Shown here one piece after another: positions 36,506-47,114 of a DNA stretch of 64,000 nucleotides (position 1 is its first letter; the number at the start of each line of letters is the position of its first letter). The position numbers were made by a program, and so were the translations under genes. The DNA is from CAWGYT01 sp963826795 (lineage in GTDB: Bacteria; Planctomycetota; Planctomycetia; Pirellulales; Pirellulaceae): positions 124,001 to 188,000 of the forward strand of contig CAWGYT010000018.1 in assembly GCA_963826795.1 (NCBI GenBank). The letters are read 5' to 3'. The notes below the pieces were generated by a model. The model ran no database searches. It saw nothing but the letters and a program-made list of their open reading frames with translations, and had not been told where the DNA came from.

Positions 36506-37096
36506 ATGACGAATCAGTACTCGCTGCCCTGCCCCGCCTGCTCGCAGACGCACCGCGTCGGGTTGATCCAGGCCGGCGAGTCGCTCACCTGCGCATGTGG
36601 TGCGACGATCGTCGTACCGACGTTGCGTGAGCTGCGGCAATTGGCTCCGATCATGGACTCGGCGGACGCGAGGGCCAAATCGGGTGGCTGGAGCCCGCAG
36701 CGCGGGCTGCTGTTCGTCTCCGGATTCCTGTTGCTCGTCGCCGCCGGACTGATTCAATGGCAAATCGGATCGCGGCGGGCCGCGCTGGACGTGCTCCGCC
36801 CGGAGCTCCAGGAAATCAACTTCGATATCCAAAAGCTTACGCCGATCCAATCCTGGGAGGCATGGACCCATTTTCGCGACCAAAAACTCGAGTATCGCGA
36901 GACACCCGAATTTGTCGCGAATCGCGCCAAGTTTCTGGAACTCAGTTATTACCTGAAGCTGGGCGCCGCGCTGGCACTCGTCGGAATCGGTCTGATCGTC
37001 GCCTCTTTAATCTGGCCCCAGCGGCGCCCCGGCCGAGCGTCCGCGGGCCGGGGGGTGGAGTCGGGACGGCCGCCCGCCGAACCGGGCCAGGCCTAG
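36506..37096 (+). CDS. Membrane protein with N-terminal zinc ribbon
   Basis: 196 residues. Residues 6-32 contain CPAC-x14-CACG, a zinc ribbon of the kind common on planctomycete envelope proteins. Two membrane segments, GLLFVSGFLLLVAAGLIQW (~68-87) and LGAALALVGIGLIVASLIW (~155-174), bracket a ~65-residue charged loop. ATG 36506 has GAAGG 8 bases upstream; an earlier in-frame ATG at 36488 is less likely. The 3' end overlaps the convergent epmB gene by 4 bases. Function unknown. Confidence 0.72.
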   Translation: MTNQYSLPCPACSQTHRVGLIQAGESLTCACGATIVVPTLRELRQLAPIMDSADARAKSGGWSPQRGLLFVSGFLLLVAAGLIQWQIGSRRAALDVLRPELQEINFDIQKLTPIQSWEAWTHFRDQKLEYRETPEFVANRAKFLELSYYLKLGAALALVGIGLIVASLIWPQRRPGRASAGRGVESGRPPAEPGQA

Positions 37097-38185
37097 CTCA
37101 GCCAACGCTTGCTGGCACCCCCCGGTTCATCGTGCACGTACCGAGGTACGGCAAAGCCCGGTAATCGCGCGGCAAGTTGCCGGACCAGACGCCGCCCTTC
37201 CGACATGGGAACCTCGAAGTGAGCCGCCCCTGCGACACGGTCCAGTTGGTGAAGGTAGTAGGGCACGACCCCCACCGCGATCAGCCGGTCGCTTAACGCT
37301 GCCAAACATTCGACCGTGTCATTCACGCCCCGCAGCAAAACCGCCTGATTCAGCAAGAGAACGCCCGCGTCCCGAAGTCGCTGCAGGCCAGCCGCCACCG
37401 GCCCGTCAATCTCCCGCGCGTGATTGACGTGAATCACCACCACCAGCTTGGCTGGGTAACCCGACAGTAATTCCAGCAGCGGCTCGGTCACCCGTTGCGG
37501 AATCACAATCGGCAGACGCGTGTGGATGCGAATCCTTTTTAATTTAACCAAAGTCCGCAGCTTAAACATCAACTCCGCCAGCAACTCGTCGCGCAGAGTC
37601 AACGGGTCACCGCCGCTGAGAATCACTTCCTCCAGATCGGGAATCGCCGCCAGGCTCTCGAGTGCCGGCTGCCACTGCGCCAGGGAATGAGGCGTCGCGG
37701 CGTAGGGAAAATGGCGGCGAAAGCAGTATCGGCAGTGAATCGCACACGCGCCGCTGGCGATCAACAGGGCGCGGCCCCGATACTTGTGAATCACGCCGGG
37801 AGTCAGCTGGTGAGACAGGTCGCCGACCGGATCGGCGGAGAAGCCCGGGACGGCCGCGCGTTCCTCCGCAACGGGCAAGATCTGCCGCAGCAGCGGGTCC
37901 GAGGGGTCGCCACGGCGAATGCGATCGACGTAGGGGTAGGGTGCGAACAGCGGAAAGCCGCTTGTCTCGGGGGAGTGGGCGGAGGCCGCGAGCCAATCCG
38001 GTGGAAGTTCGAGGTACTGGGCAAGGGACGGCAGATCCCGAAATGCGACGTTTCATCTCGTCGTGCCACGACAATGATCGGTCCCGCACCTGGCCGCTCG
38101 GCGTTCCGCCCCGACTGGCCGGGACGGCGGCATCGCCCGGCGAATCCGGGGGCGCCGGAAATTCTTCCGTCGAGACCTGTCTCAT
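37093..38185 (-). CDS. epmB: EF-P beta-lysylation protein EpmB, lysine 2,3-aminomutase family (frameshifted)
   Basis: Radical SAM/PLP enzyme that isomerises alpha-lysine to beta-lysine for EF-P modification. The N-terminal part reads SWHDEMKRRI; an extra T at about 38041-38043 shifts the frame, and the rest continues RDLPSLAQYLELPPDWLA, then FPLFAPYPYVDRI, the radical SAM cluster CAIHCRYCFRRHFPYA (CxxxCxxC), EVILSGGDPLTL, and LLNQAVLLRGVNDTVECL. About 363 residues in all. ATG 38185 has AGGA 7 bases before. Divergent from efp (38632) and near epmA, giving a full modification set. Confidence 0.88.
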
Positions 38186-38631
38186 GCCACATTCCTATTC
38201 AATTGCTGGGCGGACCCCGTGGGGGTTTACGCGGGATTCAGGGCGGATCCATGCACGAAGTCGTGTCGGAATCACGCTGGGGGCGGGACTTTGTCTTTTT
38301 CCATTCAGCTGGTACGATCACGAATCCGATCCATCGACTCGGCAGAACCAGGGCGGGCCGACTCGGACGGCAACCACTCCGCCGGGACGTCCCACCACCC
38401 GCGAGCGAGCCGGCGCGAACCGCTGGGAGCGAACGGTCCGCCAATCGCCGCGCAAGCTGACTGCGCGCCGTGTCGGCGAGCTGTTGTCGGCGAGCTGTTG
38501 TCGGCTCCGCTCGCCGCGAATCGCGTTGCCGCCCGACGGACGACGCGAGACTTGTGAGTCGATTGCTTTCGATTCCCTCAGTCAACCTACTTGTTCCCTC
38601 AGTCAATCAGTCTAAAGCGGGATAACGAAAC
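38186..38631. other. Divergent epmB-efp intergenic region
   Basis: 446 bases. Contains a short direct repeat (TGTCGGCGAGCTGT twice near 38470-38500) and probably the promoters of both epmB and efp. No RNA gene or ORF with recognisable sequence. Confidence 0.5.
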
Positions 38632-39201
38632 GTGGCAGTTTACAACACCAGCGAGTTTCGCAAGGGCCTAAAAGTCCAAATTGAAGGCGATCCCTATCTG
38701 ATGATCGAATGCAATTTCGTGAAGCCGGGCAAAGGCAACGCGCTGTACAAGTGCAAATTGCGAAATCTGATTCGCAACACCGTGCTGGATCGCACCTACA
38801 AAGGCGGTGACAGTCTCGAGAGTGCCGATGTCGAGGAGATCGATGCTCAATATCTGTACAGCCAGGGCGACATCTTTGTCTTCATGGACAATGAGACGTA
38901 CGAGCAGTACGAGCTGACGAAGGAGCAGGTGGACGACACCTGGAAGTACATCAAAGAGGGCACGGTCTGCTCGATGCTCTTGTTCAACAACAACCCGATT
39001 GGCGTCACGCCCCCCAACCATGTCGTGCTTAGGATCGAGTATTGCGAGCCGGCCGTCAAAGGCAACACGGCGACGAACGTGACGAAGCCCGTCAAACTGG
39101 AAACGGGGGCCGAGATCATGTGTCCCGCGTTCATCAACCAGGGCGAGCTCATCAAAGTCGACACGCGGACCGGGGACTACATTGAACGTGTGAAGGAGTA
39201 A
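38632..39201 (+). CDS. efp: Elongation factor P
   Basis: 189 residues, three beta-barrel domains: KOW-like domain I (1-65), domain II (FVFMDNETYEQYEL around 83-96) and OB-fold domain III ending with ICM-type GAEIMCPAFINQGELIKVDT and RTGDYIERV. The domain I loop VKPGKGNALYK carries the lysine that is lysylated (K in PGKGN). It relieves ribosome stalling at polyproline. GTG start. Flanked by epmB (divergent) and epmA (13 bases downstream), consistent with beta-lysyl modification. Confidence 0.97.
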   Translation: MAVYNTSEFRKGLKVQIEGDPYLMIECNFVKPGKGNALYKCKLRNLIRNTVLDRTYKGGDSLESADVEEIDAQYLYSQGDIFVFMDNETYEQYELTKEQVDDTWKYIKEGTVCSMLLFNNNPIGVTPPNHVVLRIEYCEPAVKGNTATNVTKPVKLETGAEIMCPAFINQGELIKVDTRTGDYIERVKE

Positions 39202-39213
39202 CGTCGGCGGATC

Positions 39214-40192
39214 GTGTCTTCCCTATTTCTTCCCACCGCTTCGCTGGAGCACTTGCAGGCCCGCGCCCGCTTGCTGGGTCGGGTCCGCGCGTTCTTTGAC
39301 TCCCGCGAGTTCTGGGAGGTCGAGACGCCGCTCCTGTCGGCCGACACGGTCATTGACCGTTATCTGGAGCCGATCCCAGTTGACAATCCCTGCCCGAGCG
39401 CGACCGGGGGCCATCGGACCGCTTGGCTCCAGACTTCGCCCGAGTTCGGCATGAAGCGATTGCTGGCCGCCGGCGCCAGCTCGATCTACCAGGTCACGCG
39501 CGCCTTTCGACGCGACGAATCAGGACCGCTCCATAACCCCGAGTTCACGCTGGTTGAATGGTACCGAGTCGGTGACGACCCGCAGGCCGGTGTGGATTTG
39601 TTGGCCGAGTTCATCCAGACCCTGCTGCCGGCCGACCACGTCGTCCGGCGGACGTACCGCGAGGTGTTTGAAGAGCGGCTGGGGCTCAATCCCCATCGCG
39701 CACTCGTGCGAGCAGTTGCGCACGGCGGCGGAGGCTCACCGGCTGGCGATTCCGGCCAGTTTCGGCGAAGCGGATCGTGACTCATGGCTCGATCTGTTGC
39801 TCAGCGAGATCATCCAACCGCAGTTGGGCCAGACCCAGCCGCTGATCCTTTCGGACTATCCCGCCTCGCAAGCCGCGCTGGCTCGCATCCGCCATGACGA
39901 GGATCCGGTGGCCGAGCGATTCGAACTCTTCGTCCACGGCATTGAATTGGCCAACGGCTACCACGAACTTCAGGACGCCGAGGAGCTCGCGGCCCGCCAG
40001 CAGGAGGCAAACCGGCAGCGGGTCGCGGCGGGACGACGGGCGCTACCCGAACACAATCGGCTCTTGGCCGCCATGCGACACGGACTGCCACCCTGCAGCG
40101 GTGTGGCGTTGGGCTTCGACCGGTTGGCGATGGTCGTGCTTCGCGCTGCGTCCCTCCGCGATGTCCTTGCGTTTCCTTTCGAGCGTGCGTAA
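39214..40192 (+). CDS. epmA: EF-P--(R)-beta-lysine ligase EpmA (frameshifted)
   Basis: Class II lysyl-tRNA synthetase-like enzyme lacking the anticodon-binding domain. Landmarks: REFWEVETPLLSADTVID near the N-terminus, WLQTSPEFGMKRLLAAG (motif 2 region), IYQVTRAFRRDESGPLHNPE and FTLVEWYR, and at the end GLPPCSGVALGFDRLAMVVL (motif 3). A one-base shift at about 39709 joins ...HRALV to EQLRTAAEAHRLAIP. Length of about 325 residues fits EpmA. GTG start 39214; no stronger start was found. Directly downstream of efp. Confidence 0.9.
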
Positions 40193-40362
40193 GCGCGGAC
40201 GGGGCTCAGGCAGCGTCCGATCCCACGCCACGACTGGCGACGCGACTTCGCCCGCAATTCTGCCGCGCGCGTCTCCCGAGCCGCTTGGCCCTCGCCCGGC
40301 CAAGCCAAGCCCATCGCCGGGCCAAGCCAAGCGTTGAAACGCACCACCCGCGGTGCCGAGCG

Positions 40363-40875
40363 TCAGCCCCGTCGTGGAACCGCGTCCGGCTGACTCCGGT
40401 CCAAGACGCGAAACGTGCTGGCGTACTCGTTGTCGGCGTCCGCCTCGACGCGTTCCGAGCCGACCTCGATCCAGTTCCGCCAGTCGATCGTCGGGAACGA
40501 AACATCCCCGGCAACGGAGGCGTGGACCTGCGTCCAATAAAGGCGCTCCACGTGCGGCAGCGCCAGCCGATAGATCTGGTCACCGCCGATCACGAAACTC
40601 TCGGCGGCCGTCGAGGCGACGACCAGGGCCTCGTCCCAACTGCCAACCAGTTGGCACTCATGCGCAAGGTAGCGGGGATTGCGCGAGATCACGATCGACG
40701 TTCGTCCGGGCAACTTGCGACCGATCGACGCATGGGTTTTCCGCCCCATGATCAACGTGTGCCCCATCGTGATCCGCTTGAAACGCCGCAGGTCGGCGGA
40801 AAGCCGCCAAGGCAGCCGCCCCTGGTCGCCAATGATGCCATTTTCCGATACGGCGACGATCAGCGACAAACGCAT
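40363..40875 (-). CDS. folA: Dihydrofolate reductase
   Basis: 170 residues. N-terminal SLIVAVSENGIIGDQGRLPW with the conserved LPW, then HTLIMGRKTHASIGRKLPGR (MGRKT) and SFVIGGDQIYRLAL (GG-x-x-Y). Regenerates tetrahydrofolate after thymidylate synthesis. ATG 40875 has GAGG 8 bases before; a TTG at 40923 would overlap thyA. It follows thyA by 44 bases in the same operon, the common thyA-folA order. Confidence 0.95.
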   Translation of the reverse strand: MRLSLIVAVSENGIIGDQGRLPWRLSADLRRFKRITMGHTLIMGRKTHASIGRKLPGRTSIVISRNPRYLAHECQLVGSWDEALVVASTAAESFVIGGDQIYRLALPHVERLYWTQVHASVAGDVSFPTIDWRNWIEVGSERVEADADNEYASTFRVLDRSQPDAVPRRG

Positions 40876-40919
40876 GTTGCGACCTCGAGACGCGGCACGA
40901 CCTGAACGTTCCCCGGACG

Positions 40920-41714
40920 TCAAACGGCAACCGGCGCCGGGATTCGGGGGTGAGGCTGGTACGACTCCAGGACGAAGTCGTCGTATTGAAATTCGAAAAT
41001 CGAATCGACCTTTCGCCGGATCGACATTCGCGGCAACGGACGGGGTTCGCGGGACAGTTGCAACTGGGTCTGTTCCAGGTGATTCCGGTAAAGGTGCGCG
41101 TCCCCGAGCGTATGCACGAACTCGCCCGGTTCAAGCCCCGTCACATGGGCCACCATGAGCGTCAACAAAGCGTAGGAAGCGATGTTGAACGGAACGCCCA
41201 AAAACACGTCCGCACTGCGCTGGTACAGCTGGCAGGAGAGGCGACCCTGGGCGACATAGAACTGAAAAAGCACGTGACACGGAGGAAGCGCCATCCGGGC
41301 CAGATCCGAAACGTTCCAGGCGCTGACCAGCAACCGGCGGGAATCCGGATTCACCCGGATCTGCTGAATCACCTCGCTCACTTGATCGATCGGCCGGCCG
41401 TCGGCCCCCGCCCAATGCCGCCATTGATGTCCGTAGACGGGGCCCAAATCACCCGACTCGTCCGCCCACTCGTCCCAAATTGTTACTCCATTCTCGCGCA
41501 AATAACGCACGTTCGTGTCACCCGTCAAAAACCAAAGCAGTTCATGAATGATGGAGCGCACGTGCAACTTCTTCGTGGTCACCAGCGGAAACCCTTGCTG
41601 CAGGTCGAACCGCATCTGGTATCCAAACAGGCTGAGCGTGCCCGTCCCTGTACGGTCTGACTTGGGCTGACCGTGCTGCAGGATGTCCCGGAGAAGATCC
41701 AGGTATTGTCGCAT
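40920..41714 (-). CDS. thyA: Thymidylate synthase
   Basis: 264 residues, the standard length. DRTGTGTLSLFGYQMRFDL at the N-terminus, IHELLWFLTGDTNVRYL, GPVYGHQWRHW, the nucleophile motif ALPPCHVLFQFYV, LYQRSADVFLGVPFNIASYA and GDAHLYRNH. Converts dUMP to dTMP using methylene-tetrahydrofolate. Between pnp and folA on the minus strand; all three serve nucleotide metabolism. Confidence 0.98.
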   Translation of the reverse strand: MRQYLDLLRDILQHGQPKSDRTGTGTLSLFGYQMRFDLQQGFPLVTTKKLHVRSIIHELLWFLTGDTNVRYLRENGVTIWDEWADESGDLGPVYGHQWRHWAGADGRPIDQVSEVIQQIRVNPDSRRLLVSAWNVSDLARMALPPCHVLFQFYVAQGRLSCQLYQRSADVFLGVPFNIASYALLTLMVAHVTGLEPGEFVHTLGDAHLYRNHLEQTQLQLSREPRPLPRMSIRRKVDSIFEFQYDDFVLESYQPHPRIPAPVAV

Positions 41715-41759
41715 CGTGTCCTCGTCTGCTTCCGAAGAATAGGGGCGAACGGGCCGCGG

Positions 41760-42590
41760 TTACGCCGACGCAACCCAGCGGGCCAAGACTCCGGTCACGA
41801 TATCGCGCAGCTTCGGTTCCGTCGACTCGGCGGCCGCCAACACGGCGGCGCCGCTGGTCGCGGTCAGCTGATCGGGCCGACAGACATTGGTGACGGCTGA
41901 CAGAGCCAGAACCTTCATTCCCGCGTGGGCGGCCACCAGGACCTCCGGCACGGTCGACATGCCGACGACGTCGACCCCAATCCGACGCAAAAACCGGTAC
42001 TCCGCCCGAGTCTCGTAGTTGGGGCCTGTCATCGCGGCATACACCCCGCGGTGGACATCAATCCCGTGTCCCTGCCCGACCTCAATCGCCCACGCGAGCA
42101 GCTGAGCATCGTACGGGGCCGATAAGTCCGGGAATCGAGGCCCGAGCGTCTCGTCATTGGGCCCAATCAGGGGATTACCCCACATCAGATTGACATGATC
42201 ATCGATGGCAACGATGTCGCCACTGGCCAGACGCGGGTGCACGCCTCCGCTGGCATTGGAAAGAATCAGCAAGTCGATCCCCAACTGCCGCATCACGCGG
42301 ACGGGCAAGGTAATCTGCTGCATGCAATAGCCTTCGTAGCGGTGGAATCGGCCTTCCATCACCAAGACCGGGACGCCGGACACCTCGCCGCCAATCAGCC
42401 GGCCGGCGTGCCCCAAGGCGGTTGTGCTGGGGAAATGCGGAATCTGCTCATAGTCCAGGGTGACATTGGAGCGAATCGCGGTCGAGAAGCGTCCCAGTCC
42501 CGTGCCCAGAATCACTCCGGCGCGGGGACACACGGGCCACCGCGCTTGGACGAACTGCGCCGCTTCGCGAATCTGATCACGCAACCCCAT
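41760..42590 (-). CDS. Purine-nucleoside phosphorylase
   Basis: Trimeric PNP family (PunA/DeoD2-like), about 276 residues. Seen: GVILGTGLGRFS, VPVLVMEGRFHRYEGY, LILSNASGGV, DHVNLMWGNPLIGPNDE, GVYAAMTGPNYETRAEYRF and GMSTVPEVLVAAHAGMKVLA with the family's active-site run. Cleaves purine nucleosides with phosphate. ATG 42590 is used; GTG 42599 is an alternative. First gene of the pnp-thyA-folA set. Confidence 0.94.
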   Translation of the reverse strand: MGLRDQIREAAQFVQARWPVCPRAGVILGTGLGRFSTAIRSNVTLDYEQIPHFPSTTALGHAGRLIGGEVSGVPVLVMEGRFHRYEGYCMQQITLPVRVMRQLGIDLLILSNASGGVHPRLASGDIVAIDDHVNLMWGNPLIGPNDETLGPRFPDLSAPYDAQLLAWAIEVGQGHGIDVHRGVYAAMTGPNYETRAEYRFLRRIGVDVVGMSTVPEVLVAAHAGMKVLALSAVTNVCRPDQLTATSGAAVLAAAESTEPKLRDIVTGVLARWVASA

Positions 42591-42733
42591 CCGACCCACT
42601 CAACAGGCTTGTCACACAACTGAGCAATCGTTCCCACGGGGCCCCATTCTGCGCGCCCCGGTGACGACTGCCAAGCGGTGACTCGGGTTGCGAGTCGGTC
42701 TTGCGAGTTCGAACCGGCGTGGGGGGATCTCAA

Positions 42734-44154
42734 TCAGCGCCCCCCGCGATAATCATTCTGCGGCTGGCGAAGCAGGATCGATTCGCTCCCGTCGGTCGGC
42801 AGACCGACCATGTTCTCGGACGCACCTGAAAAGTCGATTCGCTGAGCGACCTTTCCCGTCTCGTGCCACCAGACCCAACGGCCCACGGGGGAATCGCTCT
42901 GATAGCTGCCTTGAATCGACTTCTGCCCATTCTCGTGCCACCAATTCCATTCGCCGGTTTTTTTGCCGTCCTCGTAGTGGGCTTCCAACGACTTCTGGCC
43001 GTTGACAAACCACCAGGTGAAGTCTCCCGCAGGACGATCAAGCCGATACTCGCCGGTGAACTTCATTTGCCCGTTGGGATACCAAGCCGTCCATGCGCCG
43101 TGCTTCTGGTCTTTCCCTTGGCGGGCGTACGTGGCCAGCTTGGCCTCCCACCAATCGTCCGGCTCTTTCATGACCAAGCGCGCTTGCAAGACCGTGCCCT
43201 CGACCTTCTTCTGCCCGTCCTCGTAGGTCTCCACCGTTTTTTCGAGCCGACGGCCCTGCTCGTACGCGACGCGGGTGACCTGCTCGCCGTTGACATCCCA
43301 CTCCAGCAAATCGCCGTGGATCTGTCCGTCGCGGTAATGAATCACGCGCATCTTGCGGCCCGTATGGTAATACCAGATTGACTCTCCTTCGCGGCGTGTC
43401 GCGGCAAACTCCCAGTCGACGATTTTTAATTCAGCGGAATCGGAAATGACCCAATGCCCGTCCAACTCACCTTCGCGAAAGACAGCGGTTGAGAGAAACG
43501 GGGCAGTAAACAGATTAAACGGCGGCAGTGAAAACAGCTCGGCGTCGGTCGCCTGATACCAACGCAACCACTTGCCGTGTCGCTTCCCAAATCGATACGT
43601 CCCCTCGGCGATCAAATTGCCCGCTTCGTCCCACATTCGCCAAGGTCCATGATTGACGTAGTTCTCGTTGTCATCCTGGGCAACGCCGCGTTCGATTTTG
43701 ATCTGTCCGTCGCCATACCGCTCGCGAATCGTTTCCTGCGGCAGAATCTCCGCGTCGGCATCGTCCCACATCTCCGCGTCGTCCAACGGAGCCGACTCGG
43801 CTGAGTTCCGCACCGCGGCGCCCGGCGCCTCCGAGTCGTACGCAGGCGCTGTTCGGAACGAGCGGGGTTGCCGAAGCGACCTTCGAAGGGCTCGGCGGAG
43901 AAGCCCTCGGGCAGAGCTTCCTCGTCGGCGCTCGGGTCAATCCTCGGGGCGGGCGTCGACGGTTCCGCGGGAGGCAATTCCTCGTCGGCAGACGAATCGA
44001 CGTTCGGCAGCGACGCATCCGGCAACGAATCGTCGGACAGAATGCTGGGCAGCGGAGTGTCCGAAAACACGTCCAGATCATCCTGAGCGGTCAGCGTCGT
44101 CCCGACCGACGCCAGGCCCCATACGACGATGCCGATTCTCCGTCGCCACGTCAT
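42734..44154 (-). CDS. YwqK-like repeat protein, exported (frameshifted)
   Basis: N-terminal signal peptide (IGIVVWGLASVGTTLTA) and an acidic low-complexity region (SILSDDSLPDASLPNVDSS). A one-base loss near 43830 shifts to the second frame, EAPGAAVRNSAESAP. From there on are about ten short repeats with the form YPNGQMKFTGEYRLDRPAGD, FVNGQKSLEAHYEDGKKTGE and HENGQKSIQGSYQSDSPVGR, typical of MORN/YwqK (toxin-antitoxin-like) beta-hairpin modules. About 473 residues. Exported; role unknown. Confidence 0.8.
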
Positions 44155-44366
44155 CGGAAAATTCCCCAAAACTGCCGATCGATTCCCTGCTGCCCTGGCC
44201 GAGTCCCAGGCAAGCTCGTCCCGGCACCCGTGCTAACGGCGAACTGACGCTATCATGTCAGTCACGTCTCCGCCAGCTTGCCAGCACGGCGAATTGGCAA
44301 GCCGGGGAGGGCGCATCCGACAATGTTATCGAATGCGCGTCGAATCGACTTGAGCAGTTTCGGCGG

Positions 44367-45558
44367 TTATTCGGCTTTCACAAAATGGAAGATCCGTCCG
44401 AACGAGTCCGAAAAATAAAGCTCACCCGCTTCGTCTTCGCCGAACGTGATCACGGGAATGTTCTCGCCACGAATCGGACGATTGGCCGTCACACGCCGGG
44501 ACGCGACGTCGTATTTCAGAGCCCACAGATTACCGCTGACATAGTCACCATACACGTAGTGACCTTGCAGCTCGGGTACCTGTTGGCCGCGATAGACATT
44601 TCCGCCCGTGATGGATTTCCCGATGTCGTGATGGTACTCCCAGATCGGGTCGATCAACTCCGAACGCGGATCGGCGCCGGCGGGGCCGAACTTGTGCCCC
44701 GCTTCGCGGAGATTCCAGCCGTAATTGCCACCCGCCCGCACCAGATCGATTTCCTCCCATGTGTCTTGTCCGACATCGGCGGCCCACAACTGTCCGGTCT
44801 CTCGATCGAAGGACATCCGCCAGACGTTGCGAAACCCGTAAGCGAAGATCTCGCCTCGAGCATACTTGGGTTCGCCGGCGAACGGGTTATCCTTCGGAAT
44901 CGCGTACTTCAGACCCGGATCTTGGTGATCGACATCGATCCGCAGAATGGAGCCCAGCAAGGTTTGGACGTTCTGTCCGTTCATATGCGGGTCATTGAAT
45001 TTGCCACCGTCCCCCAGGCCGACATAGAGATACCCGTCCGGTCCGAAGACCAGCGTTCCTCCGTTGTGATTCCAATAGGGCTGTTCGATGCGGAGAATCT
45101 CTTCCTCCGAGTCAGGATCTGCCCGGTTGGGATCCTCGGCCGAGACGCGAAACCGCGAGATGACGGACGTTTGCGGGGCGGCCTTGGTCGTGTAGTAAAC
45201 GAAGAACTGTCCGTTCTCGGCGTACTTCGGATGGAAGGCCAAACCCAGCAGACCCTCTTCATTCTGACGGTCGGCATAGACGACCTTCGACTCAATATCC
45301 AGGAAGGTGGTCGTCTCTTCCGCGTCCGGCCGATTGGGAAATGCGTGGACGACGCCCTGCTGAGTCACAACAAACAGGCGGTTCGAGCCATCTCCGGCGT
45401 GGGTGATCACGACCGGTCGCCGCGGTCGCAGCTTCGCAAACGCCGGTTCATAGCGCACCGGCAGCGGCGTCTCATCGACCGACTGAGCCACGGCCAGGCG
45501 GTTGCCCCAACCTGCCGCATCCCAGGAACGCCATCAGACACAGCCAGCGGTAAATCAT
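44367..45558 (-). CDS. PQQ-dependent sugar dehydrogenase family protein (frameshifted)
   Basis: Soluble glucose dehydrogenase-like six-bladed propeller (GSDH family), about 397 residues. The leader MIYRWLCLMAFLG is cut by a missing G in the run at 45521-45523; the other frame continues LAVAQSVDETPLPVRY. Family landmarks: PVVITHAGDGSNRLFVVTQQ, EGLLGLAFHPKYAENGQFFV, RIEQPYWNHNGGTLVFGPDG, LYVGLGDGG, GYGFRNVWRMSFDRETGQLW-type sequence and IWEYHHDIGKSITGGNVYRG. Probably a periplasmic or secreted oxidoreductase, or a lectin-like version; cofactor not shown. Confidence 0.87.
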
Positions 45559-45662
45559 AAGGAGCACCTTTCCATCAGAAATCAGCCAAGTGTTGAAAAC
45601 CGTTGTTCGTTTCGTGGGACGGCGAGCGTCCAAGACCGCGCCCGGCGCGCCTGGCGTGCCCG

Positions 45663-46847
45663 TCATGGCCGTTGCTCGGCAAGCTGGTCCAGTTGGGAGA
45701 GTGTCAGCCGGACGCTGACGACATAGGGCGGTTCGCTGGGTCTCCAATGCCCGTAGGTCGTGGTGACGATTGTGCCATCAGGCAACACCTCGACACCGGG
45801 GTAGGCGCAGTCCGCGCCGTCGTGGTTGTCCATCAGTCGGACCCGATATTGCCCCTCGCGTCCAGCCGCCAGGTCTTCGTAGGTCCCCACCCAGGCCGCC
45901 CAATCTCCGCGGGAGGGGCTTTCGTGCGTCGTATCGCGAAAGCTGACGAACAGGCGGCCATCGGGCGCGTATCGGGCGGTATGGCGATCGCCGGTCAGGG
46001 CACCTGGCAGCTCCCGTGGTGCCGTCCACGTTCGCCCTTCGTCGTTGGAAAAGATCACAAACGAGTTCCGCTTGCGCGAATTCTCCCGTAACAGAACCGC
46101 AAGCTGTTTCCCGTCGGGCGAGAACACCGCGCCGGGTTCGCACAGATCGACGTCGCGACGACTCGCAATCGACTCGGGCTCGGACCAGGACAGCCCCCCG
46201 TCTCGCGAAAACGTCTGGTAGACGGTGAAGACTCCGCGCGCGCCGCCGGCGCGAAAGAACCGCCCATCATCGTGGAATAGCCCGAGGTAGTGACCTGGCT
46301 GGCGGAGTTGCACGACGCTGCTCATCACCACGATTCCACCCCAGGATCCGACCGGCTCCAGCTCGGACCAATGGTGACCATCGTCGTCGGAAACGGCCAA
46401 CCGGGCCGGATAGAGTCCCGACCAGACGATCAGTCGCCGATGACCGGCGGCATCGATCACGCGATGGATGGTCGGCGTTTCTTGGCTGGTCGCCCAACTG
46501 GTCGGAAGCGGTTGCCGCGGACCCCAGGTCAATCCGCCGTCCTCGCTGCGTTTCAAGACGATCGGGCCGCGACCGTGGCCTTGGGGATAGACCACCAAAA
46601 TCGTCTTTCCGTCTTCCAGCAAAACGGTCGTGGGATGCCCCAGGTACTGCCCCGGCTCGCGGTCAACCACGACCTGGTGCTCGGTCTGATCGGCCAGATC
46701 AATCCAGGGGATCGAGAAACCGCGCGACGGCTCCCCGGTCTCGGTCGCCAAGCCTCGGAGACACGTCGCCGAGCCACTCGCCAGCCCGCCGACGACCAGC
46801 AGCAGCAGGTGCAACCCGGGCGACGATCGAAACGCACTTCCTCTCAT
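45663..46847 (-). CDS. Sialidase-family (BNR/Asp-box) exported protein
   Basis: 394 residues with an N-terminal signal (GLHLLLLVVGGLASGSATC). Asp-box motifs: SEDGGLTW, SDDDGHHW, SRDGGLSW and SNDEGRTW, with an arginine region ETPTIHRVIDAAGHRRLIVW. The fold is the six-bladed sialidase propeller; the full catalytic set of three arginines, Glu and Tyr is not certain from sequence alone, so exo-alpha-sialidase is probable but not proven. Divergent from nanA, with 267 bases between, and part of a sialic-acid block. Confidence 0.85.
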   Translation of the reverse strand: MRGSAFRSSPGLHLLLLVVGGLASGSATCLRGLATETGEPSRGFSIPWIDLADQTEHQVVVDREPGQYLGHPTTVLLEDGKTILVVYPQGHGRGPIVLKRSEDGGLTWGPRQPLPTSWATSQETPTIHRVIDAAGHRRLIVWSGLYPARLAVSDDDGHHWSELEPVGSWGGIVVMSSVVQLRQPGHYLGLFHDDGRFFRAGGARGVFTVYQTFSRDGGLSWSEPESIASRRDVDLCEPGAVFSPDGKQLAVLLRENSRKRNSFVIFSNDEGRTWTAPRELPGALTGDRHTARYAPDGRLFVSFRDTTHESPSRGDWAAWVGTYEDLAAGREGQYRVRLMDNHDGADCAYPGVEVLPDGTIVTTTYGHWRPSEPPYVVSVRLTLSQLDQLAEQRP

Positions 46848-47114
46848 GTTGTCTCCCGCAACACGCGGCCTGAGTTGGATGGGACCTGAGTTGGATGGGA
46901 CAGGCGCCGAACCGAGCGGACCGGCGGTCGAATCTGAATTCCGGCCCTGACCGTGACTATTCAGGCCGGCGCGGTCAAGTCACAATAGACGCGGTGGGTG
47001 GCCGACGTCAAGCAGCGGTGGAATATCCGAGTTTCCAACCCTGGCATGGATCGCCGGTCCAGGCGTCGAGGGTGATGCGACCCGATCTCCATAGAACGAT
47101 CTCGAGGCCGAGCG

